A stretch of 64,000 bases of DNA, taken from NCBI RefSeq assembly GCF_000010805.1, contig NC_012522.1, positions 3,906,001 to 3,970,000 of the forward strand, written 5' to 3'. Positions 15,903-24,305 of the stretch are shown here, one piece after another (the stretch's first letter is position 1; every line of letters starts with the position of its first letter). This DNA is from Rhodococcus opacus B4 (GTDB lineage: Bacteria; Actinomycetota; Actinomycetes; Mycobacteriales; Mycobacteriaceae). Below the pieces are notes generated by a model, which ran no database searches, was not told the origin of the DNA, and saw only the letters and a list, made by a program, of their open reading frames with translations. Position numbers and translations under genes: made by a program.

Positions 15903-16766
15903 TCAGTACGGGGTGGGGATCCAGTGCAGTGGCTGCCTCGGCGCCGCATAGCCGTGCGGGCGCTGCCGGTCGGGCAACGTGATGTCCGGGCGGTCCAGCG
16001 GCTCGTAGGGGATCTGACTCAGCAGGTGGCTGATGACGTTGAGCCGGCCGCGCTTCTTGTCGTCGTTGATCGCGACGTACCACGGCGCCCAGCCGGTGTC
16101 GGTGAGGTGGAACATCTCGTCGCGCGCCCGCGAGTAGTCGTACCAGCGGCTGTACGACTTCAGATCGAGGTCGGACAGTTTCCAGATCTTCCGGGGGTCG
16201 TCGATGCGGCTCTGCAGTCGCAACGTCTGCTGCTCCTCGCTCACTTCCAGCCAGTACTTGAGCAGGACGACGCCCGAGTCGACGATCGCACGCTCGACCG
16301 TCGGGATCAGTTGGAGGAAATGCTGCGCCTCCTCCTCGGTGCAGAAGCCCATCACCCGTTCGACCCCGGCGCGGTTGTACCAACTGCGGTCGAAGACGAC
16401 GACCTCGCCGGCCGCCGGGAGGTGGGGTAGGTACCGCTGCACGTACATCTGCGACTTCTCGCGTTCGGTCGGGGCGGGCAGCGCGACGACACGGAACACG
16501 CGCGGACTCACCCGCTCGGTGATCGCCTTGATGACGCCGCCCTTCCCGGCGGTGTCGCGACCTTCGAACACGATGCAGACCCTTGCGCCCGAGGCCTTTA
16601 CCCACTCCTGCAGTGCGACGAGTTCGCCGTGCAGCGGCCGGAGCAGGCGTCGGTACTCCTTGTTCTTCATCGGCACCGCCGAGGCGTTCTCAATCGGCGC
16701 GGCCAGCTCGGCAGTCCCCGGCCGGGGCAGGTCGGTCCCGGCCCGGTGCTTGCTCTTCTTTCCCAC
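15903..16766 (-). CDS. ppk2: polyphosphate kinase 2 family protein
   Basis: A 287-residue cytoplasmic enzyme that moves phosphate between polyphosphate and nucleotides. The PPK2 P-loop fold is clear: Walker A (FEGRDTAGKGGVIKAI), Walker B region (VVVFDRSWYNRAGVERVMGF) and lid motifs (KYWLEVSEEQQTLRL, SRWYDYSRARDEMF). The frame is open far upstream in antiphase to the DUF7144 gene; the GTG at 16766 (GKKSKHRAG) follows GGGAGAG and gives the usual family length. It lies between a DUF7144 membrane-protein gene (23 bases) and a P-type ATPase (27 bases). Whether it favours GDP/ADP phosphorylation or AMP (class I or II) cannot be read here. Confidence 0.9.
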   Translation of the reverse strand: MGKKSKHRAGTDLPRPGTAELAAPIENASAVPMKNKEYRRLLRPLHGELVALQEWVKASGARVCIVFEGRDTAGKGGVIKAITERVSPRVFRVVALPAPTEREKSQMYVQRYLPHLPAAGEVVVFDRSWYNRAGVERVMGFCTEEEAQHFLQLIPTVERAIVDSGVVLLKYWLEVSEEQQTLRLQSRIDDPRKIWKLSDLDLKSYSRWYDYSRARDEMFHLTDTGWAPWYVAINDDKKRGRLNVISHLLSQIPYEPLDRPDITLPDRQRPHGYAAPRQPLHWIPTPY

Positions 16767-16789
16767 GGTCTCTCCCGGTCTTCCGGGGT

Positions 16790-17188
16790 TCAGACCCGAT
16801 CCGGATTCCACGTCGACACGGCCCAGATGACGACGACGTCGAGGGCGATGATGAGCAGCGACCACCACGGGTAGTAAGGCAGCCACAGGAAGTTGGCGAG
16901 AATCGAGATCGCCGCGATCACGATCGCGGACACCCGCGCCCATCCCGCCCCGGTGAACAGCGCGAGGCCGACCCCCAGGATCACGATGCCCAGCACGATG
17001 TGGATCCAGCCCCACGTCGTCAGGTCGAGCTTGTAGACGTATTCGATACCGGCGACGAAGACTTCGTTCTCGGCGACGGCGGCGACCCCTTGGAAGAACT
17101 GGATGATGCCGACGGTGACGAGGATGATGGCCGCCCCGATCGAGGTGCCTGCCGCGACGCCTTGCTTGACCGATGTTGTCTCGGACAT
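16790..17188 (-). CDS. DUF7144 family membrane protein, copy 1
   Basis: A 132-residue protein with four predicted membrane helices: GAAIILVTVGIIQFFQGVAA, IHIVLGIVILGVGLALFTGA, VSAIVIAAISILANFLWLPY and WSLLIIALDVVVIWAVSTW. Between helices 1 and 2 is the family signature ENEVFV...YVYKLDLTTWGW. AAAGGGA precedes the ATG at 17188. DUF7144 has no known function. This copy leads the PPK2/P-type ATPase/SulP operon. Three paralogues are at 20265, 20839 and 33810, and the position at the head of, or coupled to, unrelated genes suggests a shared accessory or stress-response role. The divergent neighbour encodes a small three-helix protein. Confidence 0.85.
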   Translation of the reverse strand: MSETTSVKQGVAAGTSIGAAIILVTVGIIQFFQGVAAVAENEVFVAGIEYVYKLDLTTWGWIHIVLGIVILGVGLALFTGAGWARVSAIVIAAISILANFLWLPYYPWWSLLIIALDVVVIWAVSTWNPDRV

Positions 17189-17401
17189 GACGGTCCCTTT
17201 CTGTCCGCGAGCCGACGGCCCGGTGCTCCCCATTGTCCGCCGTCCGGCCTCCCGTTCAGTGGTGAACCAGTATTTTGCGCCGACATCCAATTCTGGATTC
17301 ATTCCAGGCTGCTGGAGTGCAGTATTACGGCACCGAACTGTGTTGCTCACGAGCCTGTTTCGTGTCTTGACGGTGGCCGTCATCGGGATGACGATTGATC
17401 G

Positions 17402-17617
17402 ATGACCGGCGACGACGAACAGCTTCAAGTCGAGAAGGTCATCGAACGCATGATCACTCGGTACCCTTCGCTCTCACCAGTAGACATCGAGCACATCGTG
17501 CGCACTGTTCACAAGCGGCTGGCGGAAAGCAGGGTTCGTGACTTCATCCCCCTTCTCGTCGAGAGGGCGGCCAGACGCGATCTCGCGGCCCGCGAGGCGG
17601 CGGAATCGGTCGGGTGA
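17402..17617 (+). CDS. small three-helix-bundle dimerization-type protein
   Basis: A 71-residue, charged, all-helical protein: EKVIERMITRYPSLSPVDIE, IVRTVHKRLAESRVRDFIPL and LVERAARRDLAAREAAESV. The pattern matches the short actinobacterial family described as a three-helix-bundle dimerization domain, known from mycobacterial and rhodococcal stress loci. It has no signal or membrane segment. It is the first of four rightward small genes (this, DUF6325, SHOCT, PLDc_N-SHOCT) divergent from the DUF7144-PPK2 operon. The family name is from memory and its function is unknown. Confidence 0.65.
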   Translation: MTGDDEQLQVEKVIERMITRYPSLSPVDIEHIVRTVHKRLAESRVRDFIPLLVERAARRDLAAREAAESVG

Positions 17618-17708
17618 CTTTCTGCTCTGGCGTTGCCGCACTCGATGACGGATACTGACCGAAGGCCCGTGCGGCCGCCGCTGCTGTCTTCAGAAGAGAG
17701 GTCTTGCA

Positions 17709-18158
17709 GTGAACGACACCGAATTCGACGAACTCGGGCCCATCGACTATCTCGTCGTGGAGTTCCCGGCCGACCGGAAACCCGACGGATCGGCGTTGCC
17801 GCACCTCGTCGACCTGGTCGAACGAGGCATCATCCGGGTACTCGATCTGGTCTTCGTCCGTAAGGAAGCCGACGGATCGCTGGCCGGCATCGCCGTGGAG
17901 GACCTCGGGTTCGAAGGTGGTGTGGACGTGACGCTGTTCGCCGAGGCGGCGACGGGCCTGATCGACCGCACCGACCTCGAGGAGGCCGCGTCCGTGCTCG
18001 AGCCGGGGTGTTCGGGGGCGATTCTCGTGTACGAGAATTGCTGGGCCGCACCGTTCGCCTCCGCTCTGCGGCGTGAGGGGGCCCAGCTGGTGGCATCCGG
18101 GCGCATTCCGGTCCAGGGCATTCTGGCGGCGCTCGACGCGCTCGACTCCGCCAGCTGA
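17709..18158 (+). CDS. DUF6325 family protein
   Basis: A 149-residue soluble protein of the DUF6325 type, related to the older DUF1269 group. Signatures are LGPIDYLVVEFPADR at the N terminus, VDLVERGIIRVLDLVFVRK in the middle and SGAILVYENCWAAPFASALR followed by GAQLVASGRIP. These proteins are uncharacterised but recur beside SHOCT proteins in actinobacteria. The ATG at 17709 follows GAAGAGAGG. It is separated by 33 bases from the SHOCT gene, so co-transcription is likely. An association with envelope or stress responses is inferred from the neighbourhood. Confidence 0.75.
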   Translation: MNDTEFDELGPIDYLVVEFPADRKPDGSALPHLVDLVERGIIRVLDLVFVRKEADGSLAGIAVEDLGFEGGVDVTLFAEAATGLIDRTDLEEAASVLEPGCSGAILVYENCWAAPFASALRREGAQLVASGRIPVQGILAALDALDSAS

Positions 18159-18191
18159 CAGGCCGCCGAATCGAGAGCTGAGGAGCACATC

Positions 18192-18476
18192 ATGCCAGGA
18201 CTCCTACGCGGCATCGCCCGGACCGCCGTCGTGGCGGGCACCGCGACCGCCGTCTCCAACCGGGTGTCGCGCAGACAGGGGCAGCGGTGGGCGGCGAACC
18301 AACCTGCCCCGCAACAACAAGCGGCGCCACCACCACCACCACCGGCGCAGCCCGCACCGGCGTCCGGCGGCACGGATCGCATTGCCGCCCTGAAACAACT
18401 CGGTGAACTCCGCGATCAGGGGGTTCTCACCGAGGAAGAGTTCGCCAACGAGAAGGCCAGAATCCTGGCCTCCTGA
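18192..18476 (+). CDS. SHOCT domain-containing small protein
   Basis: A 94-residue protein. The N-terminal 30 residues (GLLRGIARTAVVAGTATAVS) are weakly amphipathic, followed by a Gln/Pro linker with PPPPPP and a C-terminal SHOCT domain (LKQLGELRDQGVLTEEEFAN). SHOCT is a short C-terminal oligomerisation or targeting module in bacterial proteins. GAGGAG precedes the ATG. The neighbour downstream also ends in SHOCT, so the two may co-assemble; that is inference. Confidence 0.85.
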   Translation: MPGLLRGIARTAVVAGTATAVSNRVSRRQGQRWAANQPAPQQQAAPPPPPPAQPAPASGGTDRIAALKQLGELRDQGVLTEEEFANEKARILAS

Positions 18477-18505
18477 CCGCAACACCGAGTGGACGGAGCG
18501 CGAAA

Positions 18506-18883
18506 ATGGAAGGCTTCTGGGAGTTCTTCTGGTTCATCTTCGTCTGTTTCGCCTTCGTGGCGTACCTGACGGTGCTGTTCTCGATCATCACCGACCTGTT
18601 CCGCGACCGAGACACGTCGGGGTGGGTGAAAGCGATCTGGATCTTCTTCCTGTTCTTCATTCCGTTCCTGTCGGCGCTGATCTACCTGATCGTCAACAGC
18701 GACGGCATGGCGAAGCGGTCTCTGGCCGCCGCCCAGCAGGTGAAGCAGGCGCAGGACACCTACATTCGGGATGTCGCCGGGCAGTCGCCGGCGCAGCAGA
18801 TCTCGGATGCCAAGGCGCTCCTCGATTCCGGGGCGATCACCGAGGCCGAGTTCCAGTCGATCAAGGCGAAGACGCTGGCATGA
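18506..18883 (+). CDS. PLDc_N-type membrane protein with C-terminal SHOCT domain
   Basis: A 125-residue membrane protein. Two N-terminal helices (FWFIFVCFAFVAYLTVLFSI and WIFFLFFIPFLSALIYLIVN) flank a short loop DLFRDRDTSG, the layout of the phospholipase D nuclease N-terminal (PLDc_N) domain. A charged helix (LAAAQQVKQAQDTYIRD) follows, then a SHOCT domain, ISDAKALLDSGAITEAEFQS. It has no PLD catalytic domain. The gene starts 29 bases after the preceding SHOCT gene and its end overlaps by 23 bases the end of the convergent membrane-protein gene. It probably works as a membrane anchor or sensor. Confidence 0.8.
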   Translation: MEGFWEFFWFIFVCFAFVAYLTVLFSIITDLFRDRDTSGWVKAIWIFFLFFIPFLSALIYLIVNSDGMAKRSLAAAQQVKQAQDTYIRDVAGQSPAQQISDAKALLDSGAITEAEFQSIKAKTLA

Positions 18884-20258
18884 CGTCCGTCCGCGCGGCG
18901 GCCGTGCGGGCCGGACGGACGAGCAGTTCGAGTGCTGCGAGCGCCACCACCGCGATGAACACGATCCACAACACGACCAGTCCGGTGGGATAGCGCCAGA
19001 ACATCAGTAGCACCGCAGCGATACCGATGACCGCGCAGCGCAACGGAATGCGGAGCTGGTAGGCCCACCGCTCCACCTCGTTCGGCGGCCGGCCGCTTCC
19101 GGACCGCCGAACGAAGTCGAGTGCCTGCCCGTAGCTGCGACGCACGGCCTTCGCGGACGACGAGCCGCCGGTGAGGTAGGCACCGAGGGCGATCACCAGA
19201 CCGAGGACGGCCACCGCGCGCAGACTCGTTCGCAGCGGCACGAGGACGGTATCGATGACCGCGGTCGCCGCGTCGGGAGACAGGACGTCGGACGGGACGC
19301 TGTCGAGGTAGATCGCCCGCCCAACGAGAATTCCGATTGCGAGGACCAGCATCCCCAGCGCGATCGCCAACCCGGCGAGGGCCAGCGCGCGGAGCCTTCG
19401 GCCTGAGGGCGCGACGGCGACAGCGGCGGCGGCACACGCGATTCCCAGCCAGGGCAGGATCGCCGATGCCTTGTCGAGCGCGGCGACCGCCCGCTGCGCC
19501 TTCACCAGTTCGGGTGACTGGAACAGCACGAATTGCTTGTCCACCGAAGGGATCTTGTCCGCGAACGCGAAACCACGCTCATTGAGTGCGGCCTTCACCT
19601 TGTCGATGATGGTGCCCAGGGAGATGCTGACGGTGCCGCTCTGATCGACTTCGACGGAGCTGAGCCCGTAATTGCCCGTCATCACCGCGACGAGCGCGTT
19701 GTGGGCAGACCGGTTCGCCTGGATCCACAAGTCCTCGAACTGCTGGGACTGCACGAGTGAGCCGACGGTGTCGTGCACGAAGTTCCTTGCCTGACTGGTG
19801 AGGACCGGTGCGAGTCCGATCACGGCCTGGTCCAGGCGAGGAGCGTTCGTGGACAGGTTCGACACATCGGTGAGCGCGGTCAGGGCATCTTTCGTGAGCC
19901 CCTCGACATCGACTCGGGTGAAGATCTCGTTGGTGATCTGATTCGTGATTTCCGCCTGGATCGCCGGATTGTCGCCCAGGGGTGCCACTGTGCTCACGTA
20001 GCGGTCGGTGTCGAGGATCTGACTGCGGGTGAAACGGGCGGTGACCGACGCGATCGAGAGAACTGCCACGAGAACCAGCAGAATCGTCACCGCGGTCCAG
20101 CGCAGCCCGTTCCGCGGTGGGTGGGAGACGGGTTCGGCAGGAACACCGGCCGCGGCGCCCGCGGCTTGCGTGCGCAGCGTCGCAACTTCTTCGCGCAACC
20201 GGAGGAGTTCTGCGCGTTCGTCCTTGTCGAGCCCATCGGTGTTCGCGCCGTCGGTCAT
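18861..20258 (-). CDS. large membrane protein with extracytoplasmic domain, unknown function
   Basis: A 465-residue protein. An N-terminal coiled-coil-like stretch (KDERAELLRLREEVATLRTQ) is followed by one helix (WTAVTILLVLVAVLSIASVT). A long, probably extracytoplasmic segment of about 190 residues comes next (RFTRSQILDTDRYVSTVAPL...), then four or more C-terminal helices ending VVLWIVFIAVVALAALELLV. The layout resembles integral membrane proteins seen beside stress clusters in Rhodococcus and Mycobacterium, but no catalytic motif is visible. It starts six bases after a DUF7144 gene, which makes a two-gene operon. Its 3' end overlaps the convergent SHOCT gene. Confidence 0.8.
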   Translation of the reverse strand: MTDGANTDGLDKDERAELLRLREEVATLRTQAAGAAAGVPAEPVSHPPRNGLRWTAVTILLVLVAVLSIASVTARFTRSQILDTDRYVSTVAPLGDNPAIQAEITNQITNEIFTRVDVEGLTKDALTALTDVSNLSTNAPRLDQAVIGLAPVLTSQARNFVHDTVGSLVQSQQFEDLWIQANRSAHNALVAVMTGNYGLSSVEVDQSGTVSISLGTIIDKVKAALNERGFAFADKIPSVDKQFVLFQSPELVKAQRAVAALDKASAILPWLGIACAAAAVAVAPSGRRLRALALAGLAIALGMLVLAIGILVGRAIYLDSVPSDVLSPDAATAVIDTVLVPLRTSLRAVAVLGLVIALGAYLTGGSSSAKAVRRSYGQALDFVRRSGSGRPPNEVERWAYQLRIPLRCAVIGIAAVLLMFWRYPTGLVVLWIVFIAVVALAALELLVRPARTAAARTDVMPASSP

Positions 20259-20264
20259 CGTCGC

Positions 20265-20663
20265 TCAGACCGTTTCGGGATTCCAGGTGGCAACCGCCCA
20301 GATCACTACCGCGTTCAGCGCAATGATCGTGATCGCCCACAGGGGGTAGTACGGCAGCCACAGGAAATTGACGAAGATCGAGACGGCGCAGAGCACCATC
20401 GCGCCGACCCGGGCCCATGTCGCGCCGGTGAACAGCGCGGCGCCGACAGCGGCGATGACCACTCCGAAGACGAGATGGAACCATCCCCACGCGGTGACGT
20501 CGAATTGGTAGGTGTACTCGATGCCGACGACGATGACGTCGTCCTTGGCGATCGCGGAAATTCCCTGGAAGAACTCGAGTAAGCCGACGGTGACGAGGAG
20601 AACCGCCCCGCCCATCGAGGTTCCCTTTGCCACACCTTGTTTGACCAGCGATTCATCGGACAT
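20265..20663 (-). CDS. DUF7144 family membrane protein, copy 2
   Basis: A 132-residue four-helix membrane protein starting MSDESLVKQGVAKGTSMGG, with the signature KDDVIVVGIEYTYQFDVTAW and last helices VSIFVNFLWLPYYPLW and IIALNAVVIWAVATW. It is head-to-head with copy 3 at 20839, which begins with an almost identical MSDESLVKQGVA; this suggests an inverted duplication. GAGGAA lies upstream of the ATG. It forms an operon with the large membrane protein gene six bases downstream. Function unknown. Confidence 0.85.
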   Translation of the reverse strand: MSDESLVKQGVAKGTSMGGAVLLVTVGLLEFFQGISAIAKDDVIVVGIEYTYQFDVTAWGWFHLVFGVVIAAVGAALFTGATWARVGAMVLCAVSIFVNFLWLPYYPLWAITIIALNAVVIWAVATWNPETV

Positions 20664-20838
20664 GACCGTTCCTCTTTCGTCAACATACGAAATGAACTGG
20701 CATGAGTAAGTATCCTCCCGCCGATCACCTGTTGTCAGGAAGATGCCCGGACGTACACACGACGTTCACATATTGACCTCGATCTACGAGGCAGCGGAAA
20801 CTATCTGCAGGCCAATGTATGTCCGGGAAGGGAATGCC

Positions 20839-21246
20839 ATGTCCGATGAGTCGTTGGTCAAACAAGGGGTCGCGGCCGCCACATCGATGGTGGCAGCGAT
20901 AGTTTTGCTCACTATCGGAATCCTCCATGCGCTCTCGGGCATCTCTGCGCTCGGGAAGGACGATCTCGTCGTGGCGGGCCCCGAGTACATCTACCAGTTC
21001 GACACGACCGCGTGGGGATGGATTCACCTGGTACTCGGTGTGATCGTCGCGGCTGTCGGTGTCATGTTGTTCACCGGGGCGACGTGGGCCCGGGTCGGTG
21101 CCGCAGCGATCTGCGCCGTCTCGATCCTCGCTAATTTCCTCTGGCTGCCCCACTACCCGTGGTGGTCGGTCGTGATGATCGTGCTCGACATATTCGTGAT
21201 CTGGGCTGTCACGACGTGGCGACCGGGCTACGAAGAGAACCTGTAG
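20839..21246 (+). CDS. DUF7144 family membrane protein, copy 3
   Basis: A 135-residue four-helix protein. The frame is open from 20743, but the ATG at 20839 has GGGAAGGGA just upstream and begins the conserved MSDESLVKQGVA, so I chose it. Family landmarks are KDDLVVAGPEYIYQFDTTAW and VSILANFLWLPHYPWW. The stop is three bases before the ATG of the membrane alpha/beta-hydrolase gene, so the two are co-transcribed and probably translationally coupled. It diverges from copy 2 across 175 bases that must hold both promoters. Confidence 0.85.
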   Translation: MSDESLVKQGVAAATSMVAAIVLLTIGILHALSGISALGKDDLVVAGPEYIYQFDTTAWGWIHLVLGVIVAAVGVMLFTGATWARVGAAAICAVSILANFLWLPHYPWWSVVMIVLDIFVIWAVTTWRPGYEENL

Positions 21247-21249
21247 ACC

Positions 21250-22968
21250 ATGACGACCGATGTGATCGACGGCGCGCCCCCGCACGAAACGGGTCCCGCT
21301 CGGCCGCCCGAGCGTCACCGCCGCTGGCTACCGCACCGATATGCGTTCGGAGGCTTGGTCGTCGCCCTACTGTTCGTGTGGCTGTCGCTGACACCGACGC
21401 TTCTGCCCCGCGGTCCGTTCTTCCAGGGCCTCGTCACGGGTGTATCGGCGGCCGTCGGCTACGGACTCGGGTTTCTGGGATCGAAGTTTGTTCGCTACCT
21501 GGTGCAGCGGGAAGCACCGCCCCGCGCGAAGGTCGTGGTTCGCCGGGTGGCGCTGGCGATCGGAATTCTCGGAACCGTCGTGATGCTGGTGTGGTTCGGG
21601 AACTGGCAGTCTCAGCTGCGGGAGATCATGAGCGCCGCCGCGTTTCCGTGGACGGGATACCTGGTCATGGTGATCGTGGCGGTGCTGATCTTCGTCCTGT
21701 TCGTCGCGGTCGCGCGGGTGCTGCTGCGGGCGGTGCGGTGGGTCGAACGCAAGATCAGCCGGGTGGTGCCGCGGCGGATCTCGGCGACGGTGATCGGGGT
21801 CGTGGTGGTGGCACTGCTGGTCGCTCTCGTCAACGGCGCGGTGGTGCGCGTGATCATGACGGGACTGAACAATTCGTTTGCCGCCGTCAATCAGGAGACC
21901 AAGGCCGGGGACGAGCCGCCGACGTCGCCGTTACGGTCGGGCGGACCGGAATCGCTGGTCACGTGGGATTCGCTGGGACGGCAGGGCCGCTCCTTCATCT
22001 CCCGCGCCCCGACCGTCGACGAGTTGTCCGCATTCAACGACGGACGGCCGGCGCTGGAGCCGATCCGGACGTACGCCGGGCTCGCCAGCGGCGGCGATTC
22101 GATCCGCGAGAACGCCCAGGTGGCGGCAGACGAACTCGAACGCGCCGGCGGCTTCGATCGTGCGGTGGTGGGCGTGGCGACCACCACCGGCACCGGGTGG
22201 ATCAACGAGGCTCTCGTCTCCTCGCTGGAATACATGTACAACGGCGACACCGGGATGGTCGGCTTGCAGTATTCCTACCTGCCGAGCTGGCTGTCCTTCC
22301 TCGTGGACAAGGAGCGGGCCCACCAGGCCGGGGAGGCGTTGTTCGACGCCGTCTACGACAAGTGGAAGGTGTTGCCGCCGGAGACCCGTCCCAAGCTGGT
22401 TGTGATGGGCGAGAGCCTCGGCTCCTTCGGGGGTGAAAGCGCATTCGGCAACGTCGACGATGTCGAGGCCCGCACGAACGGCGTGCTGTTCACGGGACCG
22501 CCCAACGCCAACGAGATCTGGACCGACGTCACCACGAACCGCGATCCCGGTTCGCCCGAATGGCTTCCGATCTACGAAGAGGGTGAGACCGTGCGTTTCG
22601 GTGCGCGGGCGCCGGAGGATCTGCCGCGTCCCGACGCCCCGTGGGGCCTGCCACGCATGGTTTATCTGCAGCACCCGTCGGACCCGATCGTCTGGTGGTC
22701 GCCGGAGCTGCTGCTGAGCGAGCCGGACTGGCTGAAGGAGGAGCGTGGATACGACGTCCTCGACAGCACACAGTGGTTCCCGTTCGTGACGTTCCTGCAG
22801 GTTGCGGCAGACATGGCGGTATCGACGGGGGTCCCCGACGGGCACGGGCATTCCTACGTCGTCGACATCGCCGACGCGTGGAGCGCGATCCTGCCGCCGG
22901 ACGGCTGGACCCCGGCGGACAACGAGCGATTGCGCGCGGTGCTCGCCGAGATGGGTGCGGACGGCTGA
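21250..22968 (+). CDS. membrane-anchored alpha/beta-hydrolase (DUF2319 / abhydrolase_9 type)
   Basis: A 572-residue protein. Four N-terminal membrane helices (GGLVVALLFVWLSLTPTLLP, LAIGILGTVVMLVWFGNW, MVIVAVLIFVLFVAVARVLL, VIGVVVVALLVALVNGAVVR) precede an extracytoplasmic alpha/beta-hydrolase domain. Its nucleophile motif is VVMGESLGSFGGE, and there are late motifs MVYLQHPSDPIVWWSPELL and GHGHSYV. The mycobacterial relatives are uncharacterised membrane hydrolases; a lipid or envelope substrate is likely but unproven. It is coupled to DUF7144 copy 3 (three-base gap) and ends three bases from the convergent PhaZ-like gene. Confidence 0.85.
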   Translation: MTTDVIDGAPPHETGPARPPERHRRWLPHRYAFGGLVVALLFVWLSLTPTLLPRGPFFQGLVTGVSAAVGYGLGFLGSKFVRYLVQREAPPRAKVVVRRVALAIGILGTVVMLVWFGNWQSQLREIMSAAAFPWTGYLVMVIVAVLIFVLFVAVARVLLRAVRWVERKISRVVPRRISATVIGVVVVALLVALVNGAVVRVIMTGLNNSFAAVNQETKAGDEPPTSPLRSGGPESLVTWDSLGRQGRSFISRAPTVDELSAFNDGRPALEPIRTYAGLASGGDSIRENAQVAADELERAGGFDRAVVGVATTTGTGWINEALVSSLEYMYNGDTGMVGLQYSYLPSWLSFLVDKERAHQAGEALFDAVYDKWKVLPPETRPKLVVMGESLGSFGGESAFGNVDDVEARTNGVLFTGPPNANEIWTDVTTNRDPGSPEWLPIYEEGETVRFGARAPEDLPRPDAPWGLPRMVYLQHPSDPIVWWSPELLLSEPDWLKEERGYDVLDSTQWFPFVTFLQVAADMAVSTGVPDGHGHSYVVDIADAWSAILPPDGWTPADNERLRAVLAEMGADG

Positions 22969-22971
22969 CCC

Positions 22972-23829
22972 TTACCCGGCTCGGGGTCCGGTGCCGGGGT
23001 CGGGGTCGGCGAGGAACCCGGCGACCACCGGCGCGAGTCCGGATGCGTCGGTGACGATGTCGATGTGCCCGCCGGGGTGGAGGTGCAACGTCGCGTGCGG
23101 CAGAAGCGCGTTCATGATGTGCGCGTTGAGAACGGGAATGATCGGGTCGTCGGTGCCCGCCAGGAGGAGCGTGGGCTGCCGGATGAGCGGCAGGACGGGA
23201 AGGCTCGTCCACAGGGCGCCCGCGAGGAGTTGGTGGAGATAGCCGACCCGGGAACCGGCCTGCCGCTGCTTCCCGAAGATCCGCGCCACGTCACCGCCGG
23301 CGCGGCGGGCGGCGCCGCCGTACAGTTCGCCGGCGACCGCCGACGCGTAGTCGGGGTCGGTGAACCGCTTCGGGGTCAGCATCTTCGAGAGCACCCGCGG
23401 ATGACCCGGAATCATGAGCGCCCCGGTGCCGGTGGCGACGAGGACGAGACGCCGGCACCGCCGCGGGTGCTGCAGGGCGAACTGCTGGGCCAGCGCACCA
23501 CCCCACGACAACCCGAGCACGTCGACGGTGCCGAACCCGATCTCGTCGAGTAACCGGTTCAGACCACAGGCGAGGGCCGGGATTGCGTACGGAACCGGGG
23601 AGACAGCCGACCCCCCCGTGCCCGGGACGTCGAAGCTGACGATCGTCGCGGCCGGGTCCAGTGCGGCGACCAGCGGTTCGAGCACCTCCAGGCCGGCCCC
23701 GATGCCGTTGCACAGCACCAGGGGCACCCCGGTCCCGGTGCGGATTCGCACCCGGATCCGTAGCCCGCACACCGGAACGACCCTGTCCTCGAACCGGTCG
23801 CGGCTGCCGAACAGATCGGTCACCGTCAC
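22972..23829 (-). CDS. PhaZ-like PHA depolymerase / alpha/beta-hydrolase
   Basis: A 285-residue cytoplasmic alpha/beta-hydrolase. Visible features are the oxyanion region LVLCNGIGAGLEVLEPLVAA, the nucleophile motif VLGLSWGGALAQQFA, an acidic residue in LLLAGTDDPIIPV and the catalytic His in HPGGHIDIV. The pattern and GxGAGLE motif fit intracellular medium-chain-length PHA depolymerases (PhaZ), which release 3-hydroxyacids. The GTG at 23829 overlaps the MaoC stop (GTGA); a second GTG at 23823 is possible. It is the last gene of the PHA part of the long leftward operon (phaC, maoC, this gene). Confidence 0.8.
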   Translation of the reverse strand: MTVTDLFGSRDRFEDRVVPVCGLRIRVRIRTGTGVPLVLCNGIGAGLEVLEPLVAALDPAATIVSFDVPGTGGSAVSPVPYAIPALACGLNRLLDEIGFGTVDVLGLSWGGALAQQFALQHPRRCRRLVLVATGTGALMIPGHPRVLSKMLTPKRFTDPDYASAVAGELYGGAARRAGGDVARIFGKQRQAGSRVGYLHQLLAGALWTSLPVLPLIRQPTLLLAGTDDPIIPVLNAHIMNALLPHATLHLHPGGHIDIVTDASGLAPVVAGFLADPDPGTGPRAG

Positions 23830-24278
23830 GTGTAGAGCACCACGACGTCGGCGACGCACACCGGGCGGGTGCCGCCGTCGATCTCGTAGGTCAGCCGGAA
23901 CACCGCTTCGACACCGGCGGGCTTCTGTTCGGCTGCGGTGAGGGACACGGTGGCTCGCAGGACGGAGCCGACGGGAAGCGGGGCCGGGAACCGGACCTTG
24001 TTCAGGCCGTAGTTGAGGGCGGCATCGACGCCGTCGACGGTGAGTGTCTCCGCGAGGATGCTGGGCGCCAGCGACAGCGTGAGGTAGCCGTGCGCGACGG
24101 TGCCTCCGAAGGGCCCGTCGGCGGCGCGCTCGGGATCGGTGTGAATCCACTGGTAATCGCCGGTCGCCTCCGCGAACAAGTTCACCTGGTCTTGCAGGAC
24201 CTTGTAGGCGCCGGTGGTTCCGAGGGTCCGGCCGGCCAACTGCAGGAGTTCGGCGGGATGGGTGAGATGCAGGGTCAT
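23826..24278 (-). CDS. MaoC family (R)-specific enoyl-CoA hydratase
   Basis: A 150-residue hotdog-fold hydratase. The catalytic motif lies in DQVNLFAEATGDYQWIHTDP (D...H), followed by FGGTVAHGYLTLSLAPSI, which are diagnostic of MaoC/PhaJ. Such enzymes hydrate trans-2-enoyl-CoA to (R)-3-hydroxyacyl-CoA, the monomer for PHA synthase. Located 27 bases after phaC and overlapping the depolymerase-like gene, it very probably links beta-oxidation intermediates to polymer synthesis. AGAGGA precedes the ATG. Confidence 0.9.
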   Translation of the reverse strand: MTLHLTHPAELLQLAGRTLGTTGAYKVLQDQVNLFAEATGDYQWIHTDPERAADGPFGGTVAHGYLTLSLAPSILAETLTVDGVDAALNYGLNKVRFPAPLPVGSVLRATVSLTAAEQKPAGVEAVFRLTYEIDGGTRPVCVADVVVLYT

Positions 24279-24305
24279 GGTGGTCCTCTGTGGGTGACGA
24301 ACGGG

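Noticed and set aside
12060-16430. A 1456-codon open frame on the plus strand
   Set aside because: It is antisense to the SulP, P-type ATPase and PPK2 genes, has a low-complexity Arg/Asp/Gly/His-rich composition and no recognisable domain. Long antisense frames are normal in high-G+C DNA.
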